Shown one piece after another: positions 1 through 5,170 of a stretch of DNA of 5,186 nucleotides. How positions within the stretch are numbered: position 1 is the first letter of the stretch; the number at the start of each line of letters is the position of its first letter. The notes below the pieces were generated by a model that was given only the letters and a program-made list of their open reading frames with translations, was not told where the DNA came from and ran no database searches. Made by a program: the position numbers and the translations under genes. Origin of the DNA: Kangiellaceae bacterium (GTDB lineage Bacteria; Pseudomonadota; Gammaproteobacteria; Enterobacterales; Kangiellaceae); assembly GCA_030590405.1 (NCBI GenBank), contig JAUUYO010000224.1, positions 1 to 5,186 on the forward strand, written 5' to 3'.

Positions 1-65
1 AAAATTAAAGTGAGTAGCAAAAAAACTATCGACAAAATGGCGAGTAGTGAAAAACGGCTAATCAT
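1..65 (-). CDS. 5' end of a membrane or exported protein gene (partial, runs off left edge)
   Basis: An ATG at 65-63 opens a frame that stays open to the window edge and gives 21 complete codons. The peptide starts MISRFSLL and continues as an almost uninterrupted hydrophobic run with an Arg at position 4, typical of a signal peptide or first transmembrane helix. The ATG lies inside the last codons of the upstream ATPase gene, so the two genes overlap by 8 bases. A GGTG element about 7 bases before the ATG could serve as ribosome binding site. This close coupling suggests one operon under the cobalamin riboswitch. The product may therefore be a B12-uptake partner of the ATPase (permease BtuC or binding protein BtuF) or a membrane enzyme of cobalamin salvage. 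The fragment is too short to choose, and I assign no family. The start and overlap are seen directly; the function is inference. Confidence 0.55.
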   Translation of the reverse strand, partial: MISRFSLLAILSIVFLLLTLI

Positions 66-1023
66 CTTCAACACCTGGTTTGCATTGTTTTTGTTCTACC
101 GTTTTTTGTTCTACCATTTTTTGATTGACTGTTTTTTCAGCTTTAGTCGATTCACTAAAATCATAAGAAATTCGTTGACCGGAATGGAACGGGTGATTGT
201 CGATATTGGCATTGATCTTAAAAACTTGTTTGAGGTTTTTGGTGTTCAGCACTGTTTGACAATCACCTTGTTGAATAATTTCGCCTTTATCCATTAGAAT
301 AATCTGATCACAAAAAGCGGCCGCCATGTTGAGATCGTGAATACTGAGTAACACGGTAATATTCATCGCTTTGACTAAATGCAAAACTTCTATTTGATGT
401 TGGATATCTAAATGATTGGTTGGTTCATCCAATATCAACACCTTGGTTTTCTGCACAATGGCCCGCGCTAACATCACCCGTTGTTTTTCACCGCCGGATA
501 AAGTATTAAATGGCATTTGAGTTTTTTCCAATAAACCCACATCGGCGATGGCTTGTTGCACAGATTCTCGATCTTGCTGAGTAGAAAAGCTCAACAGAGA
601 CTGCCGGGGGATCAATCCCATACTAACCAGCTCAAACACACACATATCAAAATGGGTGGGCGGCTCCTGCAAAACTACCGCAATTTCTTGCGCCAACGAT
701 TTTCTGGAATAACTGGAAACTTCTTTTTGATTAAAAGTGAGCGAACCACTGGAGATTTGGTTCTTACCAAACAGACATCTTAATAACGAAGACTTGCCAG
801 CTCCATTGGGGCCAATCACACCAATAAATTGATTTTGCTGAATGCTAAAAGTGAGTTCTTTAAGGATTTTGGTGTGACCCACTTGCCAGCACAGCTGTTT
901 CGCTTCAAAAATAGAGCAAGTCGGGTTAACCCCTTCAAACTTATCCGAAGTGGTTGGCAATTGTTGTGTGAAATTAGAAAATGACAATACTGATCCAAAA
1001 TTGATAACGCTTAAATGGATCAA
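58..1023 (-). CDS. btuD: FecE/BtuD-type ABC transporter ATP-binding protein, probable cobalamin uptake; start unclear
   Basis: Cytoplasmic ATPase of an iron-siderophore/B12-type importer, expected to pair with a FecCD-family permease and a periplasmic binding protein. All motifs are intact, numbered from the TTG at 1023: Walker A GPNGAGKS at 71-78, Q-loop Gln119, signature LSGGE at 175-179, Walker B VLILDE at 195-200 followed by PTNHLD, and switch His229. The ATPase domain begins around residue 38 (IFEAKQLCWQVG) and ends near 275. At 321 residues it is longer than the usual 250-270, with about 37 extra residues at the N-terminus and a C-terminal tail of about 45 residues containing a pentapeptide repeat. 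No ATG or GTG occurs between the riboswitch and the domain. TTG at 1023 is the longest allowed start but has no Shine-Dalgarno sequence, and the frame is open back to 1113. The BtuD call rests on the upstream riboswitch; another FecE-type substrate is possible. Confidence 0.75.
   Translation of the reverse strand: MIHLSVINFGSVLSFSNFTQQLPTTSDKFEGVNPTCSIFEAKQLCWQVGHTKILKELTFSIQQNQFIGVIGPNGAGKSSLLRCLFGKNQISSGSLTFNQKEVSSYSRKSLAQEIAVVLQEPPTHFDMCVFELVSMGLIPRQSLLSFSTQQDRESVQQAIADVGLLEKTQMPFNTLSGGEKQRVMLARAIVQKTKVLILDEPTNHLDIQHQIEVLHLVKAMNITVLLSIHDLNMAAAFCDQIILMDKGEIIQQGDCQTVLNTKNLKQVFKINANIDNHPFHSGQRISYDFSESTKAEKTVNQKMVEQKTVEQKQCKPGVEDD
86..145 (-). repeat. 15-bp in-frame tandem repeat in the ATPase C-terminal tail (about 4 units)
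   Basis: Units lie at 86-100, 101-115, 116-130 and 131-145. The first two differ at only one or two positions, and the others are more diverged. They encode a Lys/Gln/Glu-rich pentapeptide pattern around residues 295-314 (EKTVN-QKMVE-QKTVE-QKQ). This sits after the end of the ATPase fold, so it is probably a flexible tail produced by slippage rather than a functional domain. Confidence 0.75.
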
Positions 1024-1066
1024 AAGGAGGTAGGTGAAAGCACGCTTTAAACAAAACAGGCTTAAT

Positions 1067-1085
1067 TCACTCAGCCGCCGAGTAA
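1067..1085 (-). promoter_or_regulatory. Leader hairpin downstream of the cobalamin riboswitch
   Basis: On the minus-strand RNA the sequence UUACUCGG-CGG-CUGAGUGA can form a stem of 8 pairs, two of them G-U wobbles, closed by a CGG triloop. It starts about 40 nt after the B12 box, which is where an expression platform would be expected. No U-tract follows directly, so a simple intrinsic terminator is not evident. It could instead act on translation initiation, but no convincing start codon lies next to it. Confidence 0.3.
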
Positions 1086-1125
1086 CCCGCCCGGAACAAA
1101 TGGTATAAATATCTTAAACAAACAC

Positions 1126-1216
1126 TTAGCAGGTTTTCTGGCTTAGAAAGAACGACAGGCGTTTTTCTGTACAGTTGCGGGTACAGCCGAAGATTATAAC
1201 CTCGTTACCCTGCTAA
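1126..1216 (-). ncRNA. Cobalamin (B12) riboswitch, compact form
   Basis: A cis-regulatory RNA that binds cobalamin and lowers expression of the downstream minus-strand uptake genes. On the minus strand a B12 box, AAGCCAGAAAACCTGCT (1144-1128), matches the family consensus AAGYCAGGAGACCTGCC closely. Upstream of it lies the core strand GGCTGTACCCGCAACTGTA around 1188-1170, with the hallmark CCCGCAACTG at 1181-1172. The outer arms TTAGCAGG (1216-1209) and CCTGCTAA (1133-1126) are perfectly complementary over 8 bp and close the aptamer. A small hairpin GAGG/TCTTC around 1203-1189 fits the P5 position. At about 91 nt it is much shorter than the btuB-type element of roughly 200 nt, because the large peripheral helices between core and B12 box are missing. 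Family assignment is strong; the exact Cbl class is not determined. Confidence 0.9.
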
Positions 1217-1452
1217 AACGGCCTGCATAATAACATATTGATAGATGACAGAGTAATAAAACTCACGAGCTTTTTTCTTAAGATTGCCGAGTGTACAATA
1301 AACTTCGAGTTCTACCTGTACCATTTTGCTGTGCCATTTGGGCATAATATTGAATAGCTGGATGAAAAATGAACGATTTTCAACCAAAACAGGTGTAATT
1401 CATCCTATTTCCTGAGAAAATACGCGCCCTCAAATACTTACACGATTTAATC
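1217..1452. other. Divergent intergenic region between the cobalamin unit and ygiQ
   Basis: This segment of 236 bp must hold the promoters for the minus-strand riboswitch transcript and for plus-strand ygiQ. A minus-strand reading frame crosses it (1205-1387) but ends inside the aptamer and has no family features, so I do not call it. A TACAAT at about 1294-1299 resembles a -10 element on the plus strand but lacks a -35 partner. The bases just before the ygiQ ATG contain no clear Shine-Dalgarno sequence. Confidence 0.4.
1227..1232 (-). promoter_or_regulatory. Possible -10 element for the riboswitch transcript
   Basis: The minus strand reads TATTAT, one mismatch from TATAAT. It would place transcription initiation a few bases before the outer riboswitch helix at 1216, which is the expected geometry. 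No recognisable -35 hexamer occurs 16-18 bp upstream, so this is only a candidate. Confidence 0.3.
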
Positions 1453-3675
1453 ATGTCCAAAGCCAACAACAATCTATTCGCTTACCCCAAATATTGGGCG
1501 GAATGTTATGGCCGGGCAAAGTTCCTGCCGATGTCTCAGGCAGAGATGGACACACTTGGCTGGGATAGTTGCGATATCATCATTGTTTCTGGCGATGCTT
1601 ATGTCGATCATCCTAGTTTTGGTATGGCGGTTATTGGACGGTTTCTGGAATCTCAAGGCTTTAGAGTCGGGATTATTGCTCAACCCGACTGGAATGACCC
1701 GGAAGCTTTTAAAGTGTTAGGTGAACCTAATTTATTTTTTGGTATTACTGCGGGCAATATGGATTCGATGATCAACCGATATACTGCCGATAAAAAAATC
1801 CGTAACGATGATGCCTATACCCCACAAGGTGTTGCCGGAAAAAGACCGGATCGAGCGGTCATTGTTTATACTCAAAAATGCCGTGAAGCTTATCCGAATA
1901 TACCGACTGTTATAGGCGGTATAGAAGCCAGTTTGCGCCGAATTGCTCAATACGATTATTGGAGCGATGAAGTCAGACGCTCGGTGTTAGTTGATTCGGC
2001 AGCCGATATACTGCTTTATGGCAATGCTGAGCGAGCCATGGCGGAAATTGCCCATCAAGTATCACTTGGCCGCGCAATCAAGGAATTAACCGATATACCT
2101 GGCACCGCGATTATTCGCAATAAAATCCCCCAAGGCTGGACAGAAGTTGATTCGACTCGGATTGACTGGCCATCTGACAAAACACTCATGCAAGATCTCG
2201 GACAAAGTAACCCCTACGAATATACTGCTCCCAATGAAGAGATTGATTCCAATAAAGAGACTGTTCCCAATAAAGAGACTGTTCCCAATGAAAATAAGGA
2301 TCCCGCATCCAAAAGCTGTCAATCCAGACAACAAGGGACACCATCCGATACATTGCCAACCGAATTCGTACCGATCAAAATCGTACCGATGCCTTTGATG
2401 GGCAAAGCAGGACTGGAAAATAAAACCACCGTGATCCGATTGCCGTCTTTTGAAAAAATCAAAGGCGATACGGCGCTTTACGCACATGCCTCAAGAATTT
2501 TGCATTTAGAATCTAATCCACATAATGCCAGAGTTCTCGTGCAAAAACATGGCGGAAAAGAAGTGTGGGTAAATACCCCACCGATCCCGTTAGAAACCAG
2601 TGAAATAGACGGCGTTTTTGATTTGGAATATGAGCGAGTACCGCACCCGGCTTATGGAACAACACCTGCCGATGCAAATATTCCCGCTTACGAAATGATC
2701 CGCTTCTCAGTCAATATCATGCGCGGATGTTTTGGCGGTTGCACTTTTTGCTCGATTACCGAGCATGAAGGACGGGTGATCCAGAGTCGCTCGCAAGAGT
2801 CGGTTATCAAAGAAATTGAAGATATGCGTGATAAGGTACCGGGATTTACCGGTACGGTTTCCGACTTGGGTGGACCGACATCCAATATGTATCATCTCAA
2901 TTGTAAAGATGATGAGATCCAGAAAAACTGCCGCAAACTTTCCTGTGTGTATCCGGTGATCTGCAAAAATTTGATTACCGATCACAGTCAAACTACCCAA
3001 CTTTATCGCAAAGCTCGTGCAGTCAAAGGAGTCAAACGTGTAGCAATCGCCTCCGGCTTACGATATGACCTGGCGGTAGTTGATCCGGAATATGTCAAAG
3101 AACTGGTCACTCATCATGTGGGCGGTTATTTGAAAATAGCCCCGGAACATAGCGAGAAAAACACCCTCGACAAAATGATGAAACCGGAAATGGACAGTTA
3201 TAATGAATTCAAAAATATGTTTGAACGGTTTTCCAAAGAAGCTGGTAAAAAACAGTATTTAATTCCCTATTTTATTGCCGCCCATCCTGGCTGTGATGAT
3301 ACCGACATGTTGAATCTGGCGCTCTGGTTAAAGCACAATAAATTCCGGCTGGATCAGGTACAAAATTTCTATCCGTCGCCAATGTCATTAGCAACCGCCA
3401 TGTACCACTCAGAGAAAAATCCACTACACAAAGTGACTTACAAAAGTGAAAGTGTTTATACCGAAAAAAATCTCGACAGACGACGGTTACACAAAGGTTT
3501 TTTAAGGTATCACGATGAAAAAAACTGGGCGATGCTCAGAAAAGCATTGCTGGAAATGGGGCGCGCAGAATTAATCGGTGATGGTCCTAATCAGCTGATC
3601 CCGGCGGAAGTTATAGCAAAAAGAGGCCGCTCAAAGAAGCGCTATCAAGCGACTAAAAAAACGAAACGAAAATAA
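1453..3675 (+). CDS. ygiQ: YgiQ family radical SAM protein (UPF0313)
   Basis: Full-length at 740 residues, against about 739 in Escherichia coli, and colinear with it from LFAYPKYWAECYG near the N-terminus to RRRLHKGFLRYHD near the C-terminus. An N-terminal UPF0313 domain (about 10-250; GDAYVDHPSFGMA, AGNMDSMINRYTAD, GGIEASLRR) is followed by a variable linker. Next comes the radical SAM core with IMRGCFGGCTFCSITEHEGR, in which Cys426, Cys430 and Cys433 form the CX3CX2C motif for the [4Fe-4S] cluster that cleaves S-adenosylmethionine. The C-terminal part (about 575-720; YLIPYFIAAHPGC, LDQVQNFYPSP) matches the DUF3362 region, and a basic tail ends it. The substrate of the family is not established to my knowledge. 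The ATG at 1453 agrees with the family's N-terminus although no good ribosome binding site precedes it. The only oddity is a hexapeptide-repeat linker at 261-284. It is transcribed convergently with the next genes. Confidence 0.95.
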   Translation: MSKANNNLFAYPKYWAECYGRAKFLPMSQAEMDTLGWDSCDIIIVSGDAYVDHPSFGMAVIGRFLESQGFRVGIIAQPDWNDPEAFKVLGEPNLFFGITAGNMDSMINRYTADKKIRNDDAYTPQGVAGKRPDRAVIVYTQKCREAYPNIPTVIGGIEASLRRIAQYDYWSDEVRRSVLVDSAADILLYGNAERAMAEIAHQVSLGRAIKELTDIPGTAIIRNKIPQGWTEVDSTRIDWPSDKTLMQDLGQSNPYEYTAPNEEIDSNKETVPNKETVPNENKDPASKSCQSRQQGTPSDTLPTEFVPIKIVPMPLMGKAGLENKTTVIRLPSFEKIKGDTALYAHASRILHLESNPHNARVLVQKHGGKEVWVNTPPIPLETSEIDGVFDLEYERVPHPAYGTTPADANIPAYEMIRFSVNIMRGCFGGCTFCSITEHEGRVIQSRSQESVIKEIEDMRDKVPGFTGTVSDLGGPTSNMYHLNCKDDEIQKNCRKLSCVYPVICKNLITDHSQTTQLYRKARAVKGVKRVAIASGLRYDLAVVDPEYVKELVTHHVGGYLKIAPEHSEKNTLDKMMKPEMDSYNEFKNMFERFSKEAGKKQYLIPYFIAAHPGCDDTDMLNLALWLKHNKFRLDQVQNFYPSPMSLATAMYHSEKNPLHKVTYKSESVYTEKNLDRRRLHKGFLRYHDEKNWAMLRKALLEMGRAELIGDGPNQLIPAEVIAKRGRSKKRYQATKKTKRK
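2233..2304 (+). repeat. 18-bp in-frame tandem repeat in the ygiQ linker (4 units)
   Basis: Four 18-bp units lie at 2233-2250, 2251-2268, 2269-2286 and 2287-2304. The two central units are identical (AATAAAGAGACTGTTCCC) and the outer two are degenerate. They encode NEEIDS, NKETVP, NKETVP and NENKDP, residues 261-284. This is the naturally variable, low-complexity linker between the N-terminal UPF0313 domain and the segment leading into the radical SAM core, so the expansion should not disturb the catalytic fold. Confidence 0.85.
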
Positions 3676-3719
3676 AGGCGTGCTTTCTGGAGACTCTCAA
3701 CTGTAGCACCTGTCATTTA

Positions 3720-4196
3720 TCACCAATCAAAGCGCGAACCAGTATGCTTAAAAGTCTTGGTACTGATTAAAGCATCGCTGGCATAATTTGCGATATTATT
3801 TTCATTGACAATTTTATTCAGTTCCGAAGTAACTTCTTCCTCACTTTTACCGTGAAGCATGGTAAAGAGATTGTAAGGCCAATCAGGCATTTGCCGAGGT
3901 CGTTTATAACAAAGACTTATTTTTTCTTGAAGCCCTAAAAGCGCGCCAACTTGATCCACCTCATCATCCGGCACATCCCAAACAACAATCGCATTTGAAC
4001 TATAACCAACCGACTCATGGTTAACCACCATACCAAACCGGCTGATCACATTGGAATCCACTAATTCTCGAATAAATTCTAGCAAAGTCTCCTCAGAAAT
4101 ACCTGATGCTTCAGCCAGATCTTTGTAAGGATCATCACAAATCGGCAAACCTCGTGATAAATGCTTCATAATATTTCGTTGTTGATTAATATCCAT
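3720..4196 (-). CDS. Siroheme decarboxylase subunit, NirL/NirH (AhbB-like)
   Basis: A cytoplasmic 158-residue protein of the Lrp/AsnC-like NirDLGH/Ahb family. With its partner subunit, this family decarboxylates the acetate side chains of siroheme to give 12,18-didecarboxysiroheme, the precursor of heme d1 for cytochrome cd1 nitrite reductase. A degenerate winged-helix region (about 5-60; LPICDDPYKDLAEASG, ISRFGMVVNHESVGY) precedes an effector-like domain with VVWDVPD (71-77) and the family's hallmark CYKRPRQMPDWPYNLFTMLHG (96-116). The length is typical. The ATG at 4196 overlaps the TAA of the upstream gene by one base, so translation is probably coupled. NirL and NirH are too similar to separate here, so no symbol is given. 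Residue 95 is Leu where NirL/NirH sequences, as I remember them, often have His. An AsnC-type regulator is the common misannotation for this family. Confidence 0.85.
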   Translation of the reverse strand: MDINQQRNIMKHLSRGLPICDDPYKDLAEASGISEETLLEFIRELVDSNVISRFGMVVNHESVGYSSNAIVVWDVPDDEVDQVGALLGLQEKISLCYKRPRQMPDWPYNLFTMLHGKSEEEVTSELNKIVNENNIANYASDALISTKTFKHTGSRFDW

Positions 4197-4648
4197 TACA
4201 GTGTAATTACCATATCGCTATGATAGGACTCCAAAATAGGTAGATTTAACATCGGAAAATCCATGTGCTGGCGCAGGTCAGTCAACAAATCGGTCAATTT
4301 TTTTTCTGTTTTCGCCTGAATAACAAACCACAGATTGTAATCATGCTCTCGTAAATAATTATGCGTGACTTCATCATAAGAACTGACCAGGTGAGCAACA
4401 TCATTGACTCGTTCACAAGGCACTTTGAGCGCTGCCAAGGTGCTATAACGATTCTTTTTTCGTTTTACCACGGCACCAAAACGGCTGATAACATCCTGTT
4501 CTTTCAACTCATTTAACCGGCTGATCACCCAGTCTTTTTCCAGCTCAAGTTCTTCAGCGATTTGACCAAAGGGATCTTTGCAAAGAGGAAAACTCTTTTG
4601 CACGCGATTAATTAACTTGATATCGTTTTCACTTAGTTCCAAGGACAT
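4196..4648 (-). CDS. Siroheme decarboxylase subunit, NirD/NirG (AhbA-like)
   Basis: A 150-residue partner of the downstream subunit. The two would form the heteromeric siroheme decarboxylase of the heme d1 branch, or of the alternative heme route known from sulfate reducers and archaea. The AsnC-like N-terminal helix-turn-helix region (about 7-58; FPLCKDPFGQIAEELELEKD, VISRFGAVV) is followed by STLAALKVP (69-77). The subfamily-defining HNYLREHDYNLWFVI lies at 96-110 and LNLPILESYH at 134-143, matching the HNYxREHxxNMWFV and LNLPKExEY patterns of NirD/NirG. The ATG at 4648 begins just before the conserved N-terminal helix; the preceding bases TCTCAAAA give only a poor ribosome binding site. 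The next 440 bp upstream hold no gene, so this is the first gene of a short two-gene unit. NirD and NirG cannot be told apart from sequence alone, hence no symbol. Confidence 0.85.
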   Translation of the reverse strand: MSLELSENDIKLINRVQKSFPLCKDPFGQIAEELELEKDWVISRLNELKEQDVISRFGAVVKRKKNRYSTLAALKVPCERVNDVAHLVSSYDEVTHNYLREHDYNLWFVIQAKTEKKLTDLLTDLRQHMDFPMLNLPILESYHSDMVITL

Positions 4649-4741
4649 TTTTGAGATATTTGCCTTTTTATGTATAGATCCAATTGCTTGATGCTAAAGG
4701 TATCAGATTGACCTTATAAATTCAAAGAAGTCTCTCTCAAA

Positions 4742-4765
4742 ATTGACTCTCTTATTGACTCTCTT
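4742..4765 (+). repeat. 12-bp direct duplication
   Basis: ATTGACTCTCTT occurs twice in immediate succession (4742-4753 and 4754-4765) in the intergenic region before the siroheme decarboxylase pair. The copies are identical, and a partly similar TCTCTCTCAAA precedes them. Confidence 0.85.
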
Positions 4766-4880
4766 GGCGAGTTGTTGCTCTTTCATTAGTTCACACTCTC
4801 AAGACCGAACTTTTACATCACTTGAAGAAACGACTATTTTTTGCAAAACATCATCAGCGATATAATGCAAATCAACTTAA

Positions 4881-4983
4881 TGTGTAGATTAAATAGTCTG
4901 TGTAGATTAAATAACTGTGTAGATTAAATAACTGTGTAGATTAAATAACTGTGTAGATTAAATAACTGTGTAGATTAAACAAC
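4881..4983 (+). repeat. Tandem array of a 17-bp unit, six copies
   Basis: Consensus TGTGTAGATTAAATAAC. The copies lie at 4881-4898 (18 bp, ending TAGTC), 4899-4915, 4916-4932, 4933-4949, 4950-4966 and 4967-4983 (one change, AAACAAC). The four inner copies are identical and variation is confined to the two ends, the pattern expected of recent expansion by slippage or unequal exchange. The array sits 233 bp upstream of the first siroheme decarboxylase gene. The direct, gapless arrangement excludes a CRISPR array. A role as binding-site array is possible but not shown. Confidence 0.95.
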
Positions 4984-4995
4984 AAGACAGGGATA

Positions 4996-5031
4996 TTAAT
5001 AACAACAATAAAAAATTATTTTTGTTATTAA
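4996..5031. terminator. A/T-only inverted repeat, possible bidirectional terminator
   Basis: The arms TTAATAACAA (4996-5005) and TTGTTATTAA (5022-5031) are perfectly complementary over 10 bp. Inside them AATAA/TTATT (5007-5011 and 5016-5020) can add a second short stem. It lies about 60 bp beyond the possible 3' end of a minus-strand gene at 5090, a suitable place for a terminator, and A/T flanks are present on both sides. The almost complete lack of G-C pairs makes it a weak terminator, so a DNA-level role or chance in A/T-rich DNA is also possible. Confidence 0.35.
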
Positions 5032-5089
5032 AAAGATCGCATCTAATAACCAATTGAATCAATTACTTATGCTGCATATCGGAAGCTTC

Positions 5090-5170
5090 TCAATAAGTCG
5101 GGGCACGAGCTAACAGATATTCACTCAATCGTTGCAATTGTTCCGAAAGTACGGTCGGTAAAATCCTTCG
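5090..5170 (-). other. Possible C-terminal coding remnant at the right edge
   Basis: On the minus strand a short frame ends with TGA at 5092-5090 and encodes a protein-like, helix-forming peptide (ILPTVLSEQLQRLSEYLLAR). An in-frame TAA at 5173-5171 cuts it off from the window edge. A second minus-strand frame enters from the edge (LLYEITKDFTDRTFGTIATI) and stops at 5123-5121. One of them may be the true 3' end of a gene lying mostly outside, or both may be halves of a gene with a frameshift. The stretch is too short to assign. Confidence 0.2.

Larger units (their letters stand above)
4649..5089. other. Intergenic region with repeats upstream of the siroheme decarboxylase pair
   Basis: I find no coding region with family features in these 441 bp on either strand. 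The segment is strongly A/T-rich and contains, in order, a 12-bp duplication, a six-copy 17-bp array, an A/T-only hairpin and a 13-bp palindrome AATTGAATCAATT (5052-5064). The promoter of the minus-strand gene pair must lie here, but no convincing -35/-10 pair and no FNR/DNR-type TTGAT-N4-ATCAA box was found. Confidence 0.5.

Noticed and set aside
1022..1108. Strong AAAGGAGG on the plus strand followed by GTG at 1034 and a 24-codon frame
   Set aside because: The spacing between the Shine-Dalgarno-like sequence and GTG is only about 3 bases, the peptide has no recognisable feature, and it lies antisense to the riboswitch leader. Probably coincidence.
1205..1387. 60-codon minus-strand frame upstream of the riboswitch
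   Set aside because: It ends inside the aptamer and shows no domain, and a gene there would collide with the riboswitch promoter.
1036..3687. Shared 10-mer GCGTGCTTTC in the minus-strand leader and after ygiQ
   Set aside because: A 10-base match in two places of a 5-kb window, without flanking similarity, is not meaningful.
3678..3710. GTGCT/AGCAC inverted repeat in the 44-bp gap between ygiQ and the convergent gene
   Set aside because: Only 5 bp with a 20-nt interior that hardly folds, and no U-tract on either strand; too weak to call a terminator.
3720..4648. Two Lrp/AsnC transcriptional regulators
   Set aside because: The NirD/G-type HNYLREHDYNLWFV and NirL/H-type RPRxxPxWPYNLF motifs identify siroheme decarboxylase subunits, whose fold is related to AsnC.
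4690..4730. Inverted-repeat-like TTGATGC...GTATCAG and TTGA...TCAA as FNR/DNR-type sites before the siroheme decarboxylase genes
   Set aside because: The spacers (5 bp between longer, mismatched arms, and 10 bp between TTGA and TCAA) do not fit the TTGAT-N4-ATCAA geometry.
4881..4983. CRISPR array
   Set aside because: The 17-bp units abut directly without spacers, and no cas gene is present.
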